Origin: Bos javanicus
Lineage: Eukaryota > Chordata > Mammalia > Artiodactyla > Bovidae
Reading direction: 5' to 3'
Assembly: GCF_032452875.1 (NCBI RefSeq)
Contig: NC_083878.1
Location: 53,326,878 to 53,390,877 of the forward strand
DNA: 64,000 nt
The translations under genes and the position numbers were made by a program. Positions 1 to 11,925 of the stretch are shown here, in pieces. Each line of letters starts with the position of its first letter. The first letter of the stretch is position 1. The notes beneath the pieces were generated by a model, which was given only the letters and a program-made list of their open reading frames with translations, did not search any database and was not told the origin of the DNA.

Positions 1-226
1 AAAATGAATCCGCCACAGGTATACATGTGTTCCCCATCCTGAACCCTCCACCCTCCTCCCTCCCCATACCATCCCTCTGGGCCGTCCCAGTGCACTAGCC
101 CCAAGCATCCAGTATCCTGCATCAAACCTGGACTGGCATCTCGTTTCATACATGATATTTTACATGTTTCAATGCCATTCTCCCAAATCTTCCCACTCTC
201 TCCCGATGTATAGAACAGTCTTATGG
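1..226 (-). mobile_element. L1 (ruminant L1-BT type) 3' UTR end, truncated by the window edge
   Basis: Bases 1-204 match the reverse complement of the 3' UTR of the young ruminant L1, including the stretches around ACATGTGTTCCCCATCCTG and ATGATATTTTACATGTTTC. The element runs toward the left edge, so its poly(A) end lies outside. Bases 205-226 (GATGTATAGAACAGTCTT and a few more) read as L1 sense on the plus strand, an inversion of the stretch that should lie just upstream. Assignment rests on remembered consensus. Confidence 0.8.
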
Positions 227-1626
227 AATCCATATGCTTTTGAAGAGCTGCAGACAAATGTTCTCAACATCCTAGAGTCTTTTAAGTGCAAGCAAATCAC
301 TGCTAGGAAAACTAGATTTCTTCTTTAAGAAAACGTAATCGCATCTCCCATCATCCTTTAACTGGAAGGCAATTAGTATTCACTCTTTTAACTGCTGGTT
401 CTTAGAAAGAATCTTTTCTTATCTTCACCTTCTATTTTTGAGGTAAGTGTGCTTATGTAGGCAGAACTTTCTTTCCATCTACACTTCTATGTTTTCTAAC
501 TTGGCCTGGCTTTGTGTGTATTTTTCATACTGTCTGTAATAAAAAGTTTATTTATTCCTTAATATATTCTGTGTGTGCATCTCCTTCTGTCATGTATTAA
601 GGATTTTCCTAGCATGATAACCACAGAAATTAAGTAAAATGCTTCAATCTCCCAAAAGGACTGTATTTAATATCTCACATTTGATTTTTAGATAGAATCT
701 GAAGCATTTTAAAAGATGCTATTACTCAGTAAAAAGAAATAATCAGCAATAGTTCCAGCATGCTAGTTAAAGTTGACTGAAGAAATACAAATGATAGTAC
801 CAAAAAATGTTAGATTTTATATACTCAGATTTCTGAGGATTTCATATACCATTCAGTTGAAATTGTCCTAGTGGTTCACATTAAATTCCCAGTTGAGATT
901 TTTTTTTTTTTTATTTTCAGGGAAGAAAATGAGAATATCAGCTAATAAGCTGAAAAAATTACAATAGATAGGTGTGGGAATAAAGATATAAATTTGAGCT
1001 AATGGTTCTATTCACAGAGGATGCTAACTAGTCATTAAATTATATTTGGTATATATATGCTGTATACAAATGTGCTAATATTTCCAAAGACCATATGTAA
1101 AATGTTAATATAATGATAAATAAATGAGACTAATTTTAAGATTATACTCTTCTAGAAAAAAATGTACATGTCAATAAAAACTTGAAATGTACATCTCTAT
1201 TTCAAGAAGTGACAGGGACAGGTAACCTTCCACCTAGTCATGAGAAGTGGGTTGATGCAAGTGAAGTTTCTATCAAAAGTGACAACATTGCAGTTTGGAG
1301 TGGAAAAGAGAATCTCACAGAGACAGTGTAGAGTTCAGGCCTTTGGACGAAGAGGGAAAGAAGCATTCCAGGCCACAAAAACACCGAACAGAGGCAAAAT
1401 GATACAAAATAGAACTATGCCTTGCTGTGCCATAACTAGGGGTCCTGATAGAGCACTGGAGGTACACTGAGCAGAATAGGCTACAGAAGCAGTCAATGAT
1501 ACTGGGTTTGTTTTGTGTCTGCCTTATCACAGAACTTGGAATGGATCCTAGAGGTGAGATAATCCATGAAGCAGCACTGCAATGAATAGTATAATTACAT
1601 TTTAGACATTATTTACTTTAGCTCCT
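227..1626. other. Unique AT-rich stretch, no gene seen
   Basis: No recognisable repeat, exon or RNA gene. There is a T-run near 899-912. A 76-codon open frame at 1240-1470 has no motif I recognise and is probably chance. Confidence 0.5.
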
Positions 1627-3090
1627 AACAAAGCTAATGGATGTGATCTAACAAAGATAGTGGAGGTGATGGAATTTCAGTTGAGCTATTTCAAATCCTA
1701 AAAAATGATGCTGTGAAAGTGTTAACTCAATATGCCAGCAAATTGGGAAAACTCAGCAGTGACTACAGGACTGGAAAAGGTCAGTTTTCATTCCAATCCC
1801 CAAAAAAGGCAAAGCCAAAGAATGCTTAAACCACCACACTTACTTATCTCACATGCTAGCAAAGTAATGCTCAAAATTCTCCAAGCCAGGCTTCAGCAAT
1901 ATGTGAACCGTGAACTTCCTGATGTTCAAGCTGGTTTTAGAAAAGGCAGAGGAACCAGAGATCAAATTGCCAACATCCGCTGGATCATGGAAAAAGCAAG
2001 AGAGTTCCAGAAAAGCTTCTATTTCTGCTTTATTGACAATGCCAAAGCCTTTGATCGTGTGGATCATAATAAACTGTGGAAAATTCTGAAAGAGATGGGA
2101 ATACCAGACCACTTGACCTGCCTCTTGAGAAATCTGTATGCAGGTCAGGAAGCAACAGTTAGAACTGGACATGGAACAACAGACTTAAGGAGTACATCAA
2201 GGCTGTATATTGTCACCCTGCTTATTTAACTTACATGCAGAGTACATCATGAGAAACGCTGGACTGGAAGAAACACAAGCTGGAATCAAGATTGCTGGGA
2301 GAAATATCAATAACCTCAGATATGCAGATGACACCACCCTTATGGCAGAAAGTGAAGAGGAACTCAAAAGCCTCTTGATGAAAGTGAAAGAGGAGAGTGA
2401 AAAAGTTGGCTTAAAGCTCAAAATTCAGAAAAGAAAGATCATGGCATCCAGTCCCACCACTTCATGGGAAAACAGTGGAAACAGTATCAGACTTTATTTT
2501 TCTGGGCTCCAAAATCACTGCAGATGGTGACTGCAGTCATGAAATTAAAAGACGCTTACTCCTTGGAAGGAAAGTTATGACCAACCTAGATAGCATATTC
2601 AAAAGCAGAGACATTACTTTGCCAACGAAAGTTCGTCTAGTCAAGGCTATGGTTTTCCCAGTGGTCATGTATGGATGTGAGAGTTGGACTGTGAAGAGAG
2701 CTGAGCACTGAAGAATTGATGCTTTTGAACTATGGTATTGGAAAAGACTCTTGAGAGTCCCTTGGACTGCAGGGAGATCCAACCAGTCCATTCTGAAGGA
2801 GATCAGCCCGGGGATTTCTTTGGAGGGAATGATGCTAAAGCTGAAACTGCAGTACTTTGGCCACCTCATGCGAAGAGTTGACTCATTGGAAAAGACTCTG
2901 ATGCTGGGCAGGATTGGGGGCAGGAGGAGAAGGGTATGACAGAAGATGAAATGGCTGGATGGCATCGCTGACTCGATGGACGTGAGTCTGAGTGAACTCC
3001 GGGAGTTGGTGATGGACAGGGAGGCCTGGTGTGCTGTGATTCATGGGGTCACGAAGAGTCAGACACTACTGAGAGACTGAACTGAACTGA
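1627..3090 (+). mobile_element. BovB (RTE LINE), 5'-truncated copy 1
   Basis: Sense BovB from the fingers of the reverse transcriptase to the 3' end, closing with the diagnostic ACTGA pentamer tail at 3076-3090. The 5' edge holds a 21-bp imperfect tandem duplication (1627-1647 and 1650-1670). About 16 bases are missing near 2190 compared with sister copies, which shifts frame. The coding remnant is scattered over at least three frames. No clear target-site duplication. The endonuclease domain is absent. Confidence 0.95.
1732..2530 (+). pseudogene. BovB reverse transcriptase remnant
   Basis: Two overlapping frames carry the reverse transcriptase, which in intact BovB makes cDNA from its own RNA at a nicked target. 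Frame 1732-2229 shows the fingers motif QAGFRKGRGTRDQ and catalytic motif A, FIDNAKAFD (2029-2055; both aspartates kept, but Asn replaces the usual Tyr). Frame 2210-2530 shows motif C, LRYADD, at 2315-2332. A deletion near 2190 separates the frames, and another shift follows near 2470. The protein cannot be made whole. Non-functional fossil; family certain. Confidence 0.85.
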
Positions 3091-3099
3091 AAGTATACT

Positions 3100-3660
3100 T
3101 TGACAAGATCACCACTGACAACTCTGTTTACATGTCCACTAGTCAATTCTCAGTCGTCATCGGGTTTGACTTATCAGCAGTGATTGCTCTCACTTTACCG
3201 AAATGTTGTTTTCCAATAGCTTCTTAAGGACATGGCACTCTCCTGATTTTCCTACTTCCTCAATTATTATTCACTTTGCTTATCTTCCAAGCTTTATATT
3301 CTAGCATATCCAGAGCTCTGTCTTTAAATCACTTCTCTATTTCTGCTTACTCCCATGTGATTTCATCTGCTAAATTAATTTAAAAGTAGTATACCCCTCA
3401 ATAGTTCTCAAATGGCATACCCTTCCTTCACAGACCTTTTTGAATTCACGAATCAAATTAATTGCCAAAATTACCTGTACTTTTAAGAAGTGTTTCTAAT
3501 TTAATTCTTGTTGTTAGCTCTTAACTTATCATGTATTGCTGGACTCTCAAGCCTGTTTCCTCTGTAATTTTTTTTGTCCCTCCTAGTTTTCCATTGTTTA
3601 AACCATTGCTTAAATTTTACATGACAGTCATCTTTTGTCCTTCTATTTACCTAATGGCCT
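3100..3660 (+). mobile_element. L2 LINE fragment (reverse transcriptase region), strongly decayed
   Basis: Around 3148-3180 the plus strand reads as FDLSA, the start of the L2/CR1 motif A region, followed by the expected wording for the L2 RT palm up to about 3390. It is in line with a second L2 block at 4270-4530 in the same orientation, with a SINE between them. The part after 3390 is weak. Confidence 0.45.
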
Positions 3661-3820
3661 TCATCATTTTTTTTTAAGTAAATCTTATTGGTTGTTAGTG
3701 AAATATTCACAGTGGATCCAATTATCATACACCCAAGGCTGTTTTCCTAGTCCAAGTAAGCACACTCTTTCACCCAGATAAGCGTGGTAGTCTACTAAAT
3801 GAACTTTTTGCTTTTAGTTT

Positions 3821-4145
3821 CTTTCCCTGGTAGCTAAGCTGGTGAAGAATCCGCCTTCAATGCAGGGGACACCTGTTCAATTCCTGGGTCAGAAAGATCC
3901 ACTGGAGAAGGAATAGGATACCCACTCCTGCATTCTTGAGCTTCCCTTCTGTTTCAGCTGGTAAAGAATCCACCCTCAATGCTGGGCACCTGGGTTCGAT
4001 TCCTGAGTTGGGAAGATTACCTGGAGAAGGGAACAGCTATCAATTCCAGTATTCTGGCCTGGAGAATTCTATGGACTGTACAATCCTTGGGGTCACAAAG
4101 AGTCAGGCACGACTGAATGACTTTCACTTCAGTTCACTTCAGTCT
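3821..4145 (+). mobile_element. Dimeric Bov-tA-type SINE
   Basis: Two head-to-tail SINE units. Each begins with a tRNA-like head (GCTTCCCT, A-box-like GTTTCAGCTGG, B-box-like GGGTTCGATTCC) and continues into CACTCCAGTATTC. The end is a CACTTCAGTT-rich tail at about 4127-4143. It interrupts the L2 fossil. Confidence 0.9.
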
Positions 4146-4149
4146 AAAT

Positions 4150-4268
4150 ATAGCAACCTGAGTGAACTGATTATGCTGTTTCACGAAGTACATATATATG
4201 TATATCAAAATATCAAGTTGTATACCTTAAACATACAATTTTAATTGATCAATTATACTTGAAAGCTA
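4150..4268 (+). mobile_element. Possible L1M 3'-end fragment
   Basis: The wording TTGTATACCTTAAACATAC followed by TCAATTATACTTG resembles the terminal bases of old mammalian L1 3' UTRs. Short and diverged; could be chance. Confidence 0.3.
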
Positions 4269-4269
4269 G

Positions 4270-4530
4270 GGAAAATATCTCTCGATTCAAGCCGCTTCTC
4301 TTTCCAATTATATAAATGACTTCATATCTCAGTCAAAGTGAAAGCCAATGCTTCCCATCATGGCTTAGCCATCTATGACCTTCTCTCCCCATTGTTTCAC
4401 CCTTTCCCTTAGTCAGTACATGCTGTCAGGCTAGTCCTTAAACAAGTCAAATCCCTGTGAACATGAGAGCCTTTCCACATGCAAGTTGTTGCACCTAGAA
4501 ATAACGTTCTCCTGATTTTTCTAGTTCTCC
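4270..4530 (+). mobile_element. L2 LINE fragment (C-terminal ORF to 3' UTR)
   Basis: AAATATCTCTCGATTCAAGC, then the blocks around ATGACCTTCTCTCCCC and GAGCCTTTCCACATGCAAG, appear in L2 order and in the same orientation as 3100-3660. It is probably the continuation of that element beyond the SINE. Confidence 0.55.
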
Positions 4531-5692
4531 CTTCCCTGGATGCTACACAGCATCAAATTACTAATCAAATGCCTTTTATGATTTTTTTGTTTCCAAATAG
4601 CAATGATCCTCAAATTTTGTTTATAGAGGAAAAAGAAACAGCTTGTAGGTATAGAAAATTTTAAAAATGAGTAAGTCCACACCAAACACATAGTCTCATT
4701 TTATAAGAAATGGCCATTTCACTGTGTAAATATTTCCAAGTTTTATGATGAGTAAAGCCCTTGCAAACTATTCTTTCCTAAAAATTCCATCACTTTTCCT
4801 TTATTTTTCTCCTATCTGAGAAAAATTGTGTCTTCCATATAACTGTCCTTCAGGTATTTGTGAGAAAATATTTTTGTCCCCACTTTATCTTCTCTTCTCC
4901 AAAATAAATACCTTGTTTTTGACTGTTTTCTATTTCTATAAGCTTAGAAATAAAATATGTTGTCATATTTTACTTTTTCTCCCATCACTTCCAAACAGCT
5001 TTCCATCTTCAAATTCATTTAGCAATCTGGTGAACTTTTGTCTGAATTTGTGTACTAAAATCAAATTGGAATTTTCTATAATATTCCAATTATCTTGAAT
5101 TTAAGTGTACTATTTATCATATTTCTCTATCCTTTTGAGCTTTCAGTACATTTTTGCAAGGGAAGATTAAAGCAGGTTTGAGTTCAATCATACTACCTTC
5201 TAACTTTATTTATGTTGTATTGTTGAAATTTTTTCCCAAACAGACCTGTTGCTTTTATTTTATATTAATCAGAACAAAGCAAATAAAAACAGCCAAATTA
5301 AACTTATATGAATTATGGTTTTAATATTTTATAACCAGTCATTCTGTCTTTGGTTTTAATCCAGGCACTGGCACTCTTTATCTATACCTCATTCCATGAA
5401 TAAAATTCATCTCATAATTTTCAGGGATACCTGTGCATTTGATGTTCTGGTTTGGCCAATTTTTCCTGTGATAATTTGCTACTATTGGCTCAGATTTCTT
5501 TCTTTAGTGCCTTTATTATCTTTTAGTCGATCTTCCACATGAGACTCTCATTTACTGTTACAGAACAAATATCAGGGCCTTTGATATGGATCTGGGTTCA
5601 GTTCCCTGCTCTGATGTATATAAACTTGGACAATCTCCACCATCTTTGTAAATTTTCTATTCCTAACCTTCAAATGATTATGCAGGTTTTTG
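4531..5692. other. Unique AT-rich stretch, no gene seen
   Basis: No repeat or exon recognised with confidence. Open frames of 61-90 codons (4479-4664, 4826-5098, 5539-5811) are low-complexity or run into the next SINE and show no motif. Confidence 0.45.
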
Positions 5693-5901
5693 GTGGTGGT
5701 GATGGTTTAGTCACTACATCATGTCCAACTCTCGTGACCCATGAGCCCATGGACTGTAGCCCACCAGGCTCCTCTGTCTATAGGATTTCCCATGTAGGAA
5801 TACCGGACTGAGTTCCCATTTCCTTCAGGGGATCTTCCCAACCTAGAAGTTGAATTCACATCTCCTGCATTGCAGATAGATTCTTTACCGCTGGGCCACC
5901 A
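5693..5901 (-). mobile_element. Bov-tA SINE, antisense
   Basis: Reverse complement of the Bov-tA consensus: left end GGTGGTGATGGTTTAGTCAC is the BovB-like tail, right end (GATAGATTCTTTACCGCTGG, GCCACC) is the tRNA-like head with a degenerate A box. Confidence 0.9.
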
Positions 5902-6122
5902 AATTTTTAGTGTTTTGCTTATGCAAACATTTTTAAAATCTTTTGTAAAAACTAGATGTTCAATAAACAGATAGTAAGCATGATGATAGTCATGAGATTA
6001 TCTATTTATTTATGATTTTAAGTCTTTATAATAAAGCACATGTGAATTATGTCTTAATTACCTCTGCTTATTTTTATTGCAATGCTTTTTCTGTATTTTG
6101 CTACTGAGAACTTCAAAGTGGC

Positions 6123-6481
6123 TGTCTTATTCATTTAGATTGCCGTAACAAACTTCCATAGACTGAGTGGTTTAAACCACAGAAACTTTTCTTCACAGTT
6201 CAAGCTCCTGGAGAGTCCAAGATCGAGTCCAGCCAACCCAGTGTCTGTTAAGAGCCTGTTTCTTGGTTTGCACTTGTCTGCCTTCTCTAGTGTCCTCATG
6301 TGGTCAGGGGCAGAAACTCCTGTTTCTTCTCATAAGGACACCAATTCCATTTGTGAGGGAGCCTCCTTCATAACTTAATTACCTCCAAAAGGCCCCACCT
6401 CCAATACCATTACATTGGGGATGGAGATTTGCATTTAAACATATGAACTTGGAAGGGGGCATGAATATTCAGTCCATAACA
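6123..6481 (+). mobile_element. ERVL-type LTR, MLT2-like (solo)
   Basis: A 359-bp block bounded by TG and CA. It has the word order I associate with ERVL LTRs: GCCGTAACAAACTTCCATAG, AGTGGTTTAAACCACAGAAA, ATAAGGACACCAATTCC, TAATTACCTCCAAAAGGCCC, CAGTCCATAACA. No internal retroviral sequence adjoins it. Family and orientation come from memory. Confidence 0.55.
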
Positions 6482-7574
6482 CTGGCATAATAATCTTTCA
6501 TCATTCCTGGTATTTATTCTCATCAACATAGATACAAGTTAAGTTTCCCTATTCCCTTATTCTGATAGGTGAATTTGCCAACAGTGTTAGTTGGAATGAA
6601 ACAGAATTTCCAATAAATTTCCAAAATTTTCGAATTCTTTCACTACCACAGGTCTAGCTTCTATATGGATATTGCATTCTATTTTAGAGAAGTATTCCTT
6701 GGTTAAAGCTGTCTTTTAAATTTCTTCCACATAAATACTGCCTTTGTTTGATTATATCAAAAAAACGTAAGCAAAACAAGTTCTTTCTTTTGGAAAAATG
6801 AACTGTTGGCACTTCTTATGAGTCCCTCACCTGTGTAATAAAAAAGAAAAAAAAAATTCTGGCATTGTATTTAGAGATGCAAGTGGAAAACTTTAAAACT
6901 TGAAGAAAAGGAAGGAAAAATACCACCTATGCCCCAGTATTTTGCAGATCTCCAACTAGAATTTTAGAGTTAACTAGGAATTTCTAGTTCTTTTAGCTCT
7001 ATAGTTTGTCTAGTACAGTGTCAGCAGAGGCAGTTTTTATTCTTGTCAAAGGTGTTATCTTAAACATGGCACATAAGGCTGGTGAACACAAGGGTGAGGT
7101 AAGAAGTAGGCTGTGTGACCTATTAGATGTGGTTCCAGGATCCTCTTTCTCACACACTAGACCCCACTGACTTCTGCTTGAAATTTTATTGGATTTTTAT
7201 ACCACGATCATTAGCTACTCACTAATGCCATTCTTCCAGAAATGTTTGTACTTGAATGTTGCATATCATAATAAATCACTTGGGTAGAAAACATCAGGAA
7301 AGTATTAAGATGACCTATTTTTGAATTTTTTTCTCCATGTACTTTCTGTAGAAGGTGAGTAAACTAGCTTTCTCAATTAACCTTACATTTGTTATTTGTA
7401 AAGGGACATAGTTGTACTATGTATCACTTAGATTTCCTGCAAGAATCAACTAAGTCAATTTTATAAAAATATTTTACCTATTATAGGTTGAATTACATGT
7501 GATTTTTGAGGGAAACAGAAAACCTACCATGCCATTTTAGAAAGGTTTTGGTCATTACATTTAAATATACTTGC
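6482..7574. other. Unique stretch, nothing recognised
   Basis: AT-rich with a short A-rich run at 6840-6857. No open frame above 60 codons, no repeat family that I can name. Confidence 0.4.
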
Positions 7575-7770
7575 CCTAAATGATTGGTTCTGCTACATAC
7601 TGGCTGTGAAATCTTGTACAATCAATTCTCCCTCTCCAAACCTCAGTTTCCTCACCTGAGAAGCATCATCCATATGTAAGGGAATATTATAATAATTACT
7701 TTTGAAAAATATATATTATTGACCTAATATAAGGGCCTGTCCCTTATGGTGATGAAAAGTGCTAATTATT
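7575..7770 (+). mobile_element. MIR SINE fragment
   Basis: Contains the MIR core: TACTGGCTGTGAAATCTTG, then CCTCAGTTTCCTCACCTG, followed by a decayed tail. Confidence 0.75.
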
Positions 7771-7894
7771 TACTTGGTTTTCTTCCTTTCCCATGCAGAA
7801 GGTCATTAGAGAAGGTTTTCTTGAGGAAAGGGAGCAAGAGCTGAATCTGAATATCTGAGAACAAAAATTGTCAGGATAGACTGAATCTATAGTG

Positions 7895-8150
7895 AATAAT
7901 AATAAGTAACACATAAGGGTTTACTATATGCCTGGCAATTTTTTAAGCCCTTTACATACATTAACTCATTTGATCCTTACAACAATCCTGGGAGGTAGAT
8001 GTCATTATCAACTCTAGTTTATATATGAGGAAGATGAGGTACAGATAATTTAAGTATGTTCCTAATTTTACACAACTGGGAAGTGATGGAGCTGAAATCA
8101 GAACCATTCTGAGTACAGAACGGTTCCTATCTTGCACTCTGGGTTATTAC
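7895..8150 (-). mobile_element. MIR SINE, antisense
   Basis: Reverse complement of MIR in order: TTTACTATATGCCTGGCAAT, CCCTTTACATACATTAACTC, ACAACAATCCTGGGAGGTAG, ATATGAGGAAGATGAGGTAC, ending in the decayed head near 8150. Confidence 0.75.
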
Positions 8151-9239
8151 ATAAAGATAGAACACTCTTCTTAATTGAAAGTCTTCTCTGAAACTAGTAC
8201 ATCAACAGAAAGATAGACAAAATTGGGATAGTGGCCATTCCATACCCCTAAAATTGCTATGAATTGATCTTTCCATGCCAGAGAGAAATCACTGTGCCTG
8301 AAATTTGTTTCTCTGTTTCCAGCTCAGCAGTTTTACTTTGAATCCTCTCTATTTTGGCAGGTAGACAAGGTCACAAAATGCACAATTGCCTGAAGTTTCT
8401 TAAGCTAGCCTCCTGACCATGGAGTCAGTGACATTTGCAGCTTTTTAATTATATACATATGCCCCTTTCATCTTACATAATGCTGAGCAATAAATCCAAA
8501 TGCACATTCTTTCCTCTGGAGGCTATTTGGAACACAAAGCATTTGTATTAGGTGTTAATCAACACATCAATATTTTGGTGGGGTATATATGGACATGAGA
8601 TAGAGGAGTTCACTTACTCCATTATAATGACTATATAGTCCTGAGGAACTCACAGAAGGGTTAGAAAATGTTAGCTATTGTGCTCTTTTAGGAAAATGTA
8701 TTTCCTGAGGATTTAGAAGTGCTGACTATTGGGGAACCAAAGTGGATTTGAAGGGAGCACATAGCATGATATAAAGTTACATCAAAATAAGTTTTAAGAA
8801 TATGATCATGAGACATGGAAGCCAAGAAACAAGGAAGATGAGGGGGACATTACTTGCAAATAATTACTTCTTGGCAGGATTTAGACTTACACTCTGGGAG
8901 AGAAACAGATTAAACAGAAATTCAATTTTTACTTGATGCTTAGACCACAACCAGCAAATGAAATTTAAGGAGCAGGTTTGCAAGCCTGACATCATAATCC
9001 AAGAAATCTAATTGTTGTGCACTTGGGTATCTGTCTTTCCTTGTGGTTCCCTTTTCTGGTACAATCTCTGACATCTCAAAGATGCTCTTGTTTAAGAAAT
9101 TATCTTCAGATAAATAAGGTAAAGAATCTGAGAATTTGGAGTTCATTTCATAAATTCTAAATTTATCTATGTTCAAAGCTATTTTAAATGCAGAATGTTT
9201 ATTTCAAGCCAGACTGTGTTTAATTAGTTTAATGAGAAA
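8151..9239. other. Unique stretch, no gene seen
   Basis: The longest repeat-free block in the first 15 kb that is not simply AT-rich noise. A 78-codon minus-strand frame at 8940-9176 has no recognisable motif, no splice context I can support, and is probably chance. Confidence 0.4.
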
Positions 9240-9310
9240 GTATGTGTAAAGTACTATGCAAAAAACTTCAATTCATAGTATGTGCTCAATAAATATGCCA
9301 ATGTTTTTAA
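9240..9310 (+). mobile_element. Possible MIR/L2 3'-end remnant
   Basis: CATAGTATGTGCTCAATAAA is the shared 3'-terminal wording of MIR and L2. Only about 70 bases, so weak. Confidence 0.35.
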
Positions 9311-9426
9311 TTCAAACTGGTTTGCACTCAGATTGATTATCCAGCTGTTATTCTGTTAGGTTTTGTTTTTACTTAAACTTTATTTTTTACTAACTTATTT
9401 AACAGTCCTTATGAAAACATTCATAG

Positions 9427-11153
9427 AAATCTCTTCAAGAAAATTAGAGATACCAAGGGAACACTTCATGCAAAGATGGGCTCAATAAAGGACAGAAACG
9501 GTATGGACCTAACAGAAGCAGAAGATATTAAGAAGAGGTGGCAAGAATACACAGAAGAACTGTACAAACAATATCTTCACGACCAAGATAATCATGATGG
9601 TATGATCACTTACCTAGAGCCAGACATCCTGGAATGTGAAGTCAAGTGGGCCATAGGAAACATCACTATGAACAAAGCTAGTGGAGGTGATGGAATTCCA
9701 GTTCAGCTATTTCAAATCTTGAAAGATGATGCTGTGAAAGTGCTGCACTCAATATGCCAGCAAATTTGGAAAACTGAGCAGTGGCCACAGGACTGGAAAA
9801 GATCAGTTTTCATTCCAATCTCAAAGAAAGAATGCCAAAGAATGTCAAAGAATGCTCAAACTACCGCACAATGGCACTCATCTCACACGCTAGTAAAGTA
9901 ATGCTCAAAATTCTCCAAGCCAGGCTTCAGCAATACGTGAACCGTGAGCTTCCAGATGTTCAAGCTGGTTTTAGAAAAAGCAGAGGAACCAGAGATCAAA
10001 TTGCCAACATCTGCTGGATCATGGAAAAAGCAAGAGAGTTCCAGAAAAGCATTTATTTCTGCTTTATTGATTATGCCAAAGCCTTTGACTGTGTGGATCC
10101 CAATAAACTGTGGAAAATTCTGAAAGAGATGGGAACACCTGACCACCTGACCTGCCTCTTGAGAAACCTATATGTAGGTCAGGAAGCAGTAGTTACATCT
10201 GGACATGGAACAACAGACTGGTTCCAAATAGGAAAAAGAGTACGTCAAGCTGTCTATTGCCATTCTGCTTATTTAACTTATATGCAGAGTACATCATGAG
10301 AAACACTGGAATGGAAGAAACACAAGTTGGAATCAAGATTGCCGGGAGAAATATCAATCACCTCAGATATGCAGATGACACCACCCTTATGGCAGAAAGT
10401 GAAGAGGAACTAAAAAGCCTCTTGATGAAAGTGAAAGAGGAGAGTGAAAAAGTTGGCTTAAAACTCAACATTCAGAAAACGAAGATCATGGCATCTGATC
10501 CCATCACTTCATGGGAAATAGATGGGGAAACAGTGGAAACAGTGTCAGACTTTATTTTTGGGGCGGCTCGAAAATCACTGCAGATGGTGATTGCAGCCAT
10601 GAAATTAAAAGATTCTTACTCCTTGGAAGGAAAGTTATGACCAACCTAGATAGCATATTCAAAAACAGAGACATTATGTTGTCCACAAAGGACCATCGAG
10701 TCAAGGCTTTTGTTTTCCCAGTAGTCATGTATGGATGTGAGAGTTGGACTGTGAAGAAGGCTGAGTGCTGTTGAATTGATGCTTTTGAACTGTGGTGTTG
10801 GAGAAGACTCTTGAGAGTCCCTTGGACTGCAAGGAGATCCAGCCAGTCCATTCTAAAGCAGATCAGTCCTGGGTGTTCTTTGGAAAAAATGATGCTAAAG
10901 CCGAAACTCCAGTACTTTGGCCACCTCATGTGAAGCGTTGACTCATTGGAAAAGACTCTGATGCTGGGAGGGATTGGGGACAGGAGGAGAAGGGGATGAC
11001 AGAGGCTGAGATGGCTGGATGGATCACCCACTCAAGGCACATGAGTCTGAGTGAACGCTGGGAGTTAGTGATGGACAGGGAGGCCTGGCGTGCTGCAATT
11101 CATAGGGTCGCAAAGAGTTGGACATGACTGACCAACTGAACTGAACTGAACTG
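9427..11153 (+). mobile_element. BovB, 5'-truncated copy 2
   Basis: Sense BovB from the linker upstream of the reverse transcriptase to the ACTGA tail (about 11137-11153). Flanks carry a 16-bp target duplication with three mismatches (9411-9426 and 11154-11169, both starting ATGAAAAC). Frameshifts break the coding part near 9830 and 10240. This is the second longest BovB here. Confidence 0.95.
9476..10640 (+). pseudogene. BovB linker and reverse transcriptase remnant
   Basis: Three overlapping frames: 9476-9901 (141 codons; linker, then GGDGIPVQLFQILKDDAVK of the RT start), 9781-10299 (172 codons; fingers motif QAGFRKSRGTRDQ and motif A FIDYAKAFDCVD) and 10257-10640 (127 codons; motif C LRYADD at 10362-10379). 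Catalytic aspartates are intact, but the frames are not continuous, the endonuclease is missing, and downstream codons shift again at about 10560. Non-functional. Confidence 0.85.
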
Positions 11154-11169
11154 ATGAAAACTTTTCTAG

Positions 11170-11470
11170 ACTCTGTGATAAAAACTAAAGACTGATGTGG
11201 CTTAGTGATACCCCATCCAAAACAAAAATTTGAAGTCTAGTTGAGGACATAAGCTTAAATAAATAAGAAAATATAACAGATCCAGGTAGTATGGAGTAAA
11301 TTCCATGTGACTACTAGTAATAAAAGCTCTAAATATTGAAAGAAGGGAAAATCAAGGGCGTTATGAGCAAGGGAGTTTTATGAAGGGTTTATCATTAATT
11401 GAATCTCATGGGGGGGTGGACATTTGCATTTGTATATAGAAAGTATTATTTTATAGTCAACATATTTTTC
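11170..11470. other. Unique stretch, nothing recognised
   Basis: AT-rich spacer between two BovB copies; no motif or open frame of note. Confidence 0.4.
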
Positions 11471-11920
11471 TGTTGTTCAGTCATCAAGTTGTGCCAGGCT
11501 TCTCTGTCCCTTATCATTTCCTGGGGTTCGACCAAGTTCATGTCCAGTGAATCAATGATGCCAATCCAAGTATCTCATCCTCTGTCACTCTCTTCTCCTT
11601 CTGCCTTCAATCTTTCCCAGAATCCAGGACTTTTCTAATGAGTCAGCTAATCGCATCAGGTGGCCAATTATTTGAGCTTAAGCTACAGCATCAGTCCTTC
11701 CAAAGATTATTCAGGGTTGACTTCCTTTAAAATTATCTGATATGATCTGCTTGCTTTCCAAGGGATTCACAAAAGTCTTCTCCAGCAGCGCATTTCAAAA
11801 GCATCCACTTTTTGGTGCTCAGCCTTCTTTACTGTCCAGCTGTCACATCCATACATGACTGCTGGAAAGACCATAGCCTTGACTATATGAAGCTTTGGTG
11901 GCAAGGTGATATCTTTGCTT
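11471..11920 (-). mobile_element. BovB, old antisense copy 3
   Basis: Reverse-complement BovB 3' region (TGTTGTTCAGTCATCAAG tail side; TCACATCCATACATGACTGC inside). It is more diverged than copies 1 and 2 and lacks the pentamer tail, which suggests an older subfamily. Confidence 0.9.
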
Positions 11921-11925
11921 TTTTT

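Noticed and set aside
2321..2332. YADD motif as a sign of a retrovirus
   Set aside because: Neighbouring wording and the pentamer tail show an RTE-type LINE, not a retroviral pol.
6123..6481. LTR as part of a full provirus with other LTRs here
   Set aside because: No internal gag, pol or env sequence and no matching partner LTR nearby.
8940..9176. 78-codon minus-strand frame
   Set aside because: No motif, no splice or start context I can defend, length within chance.
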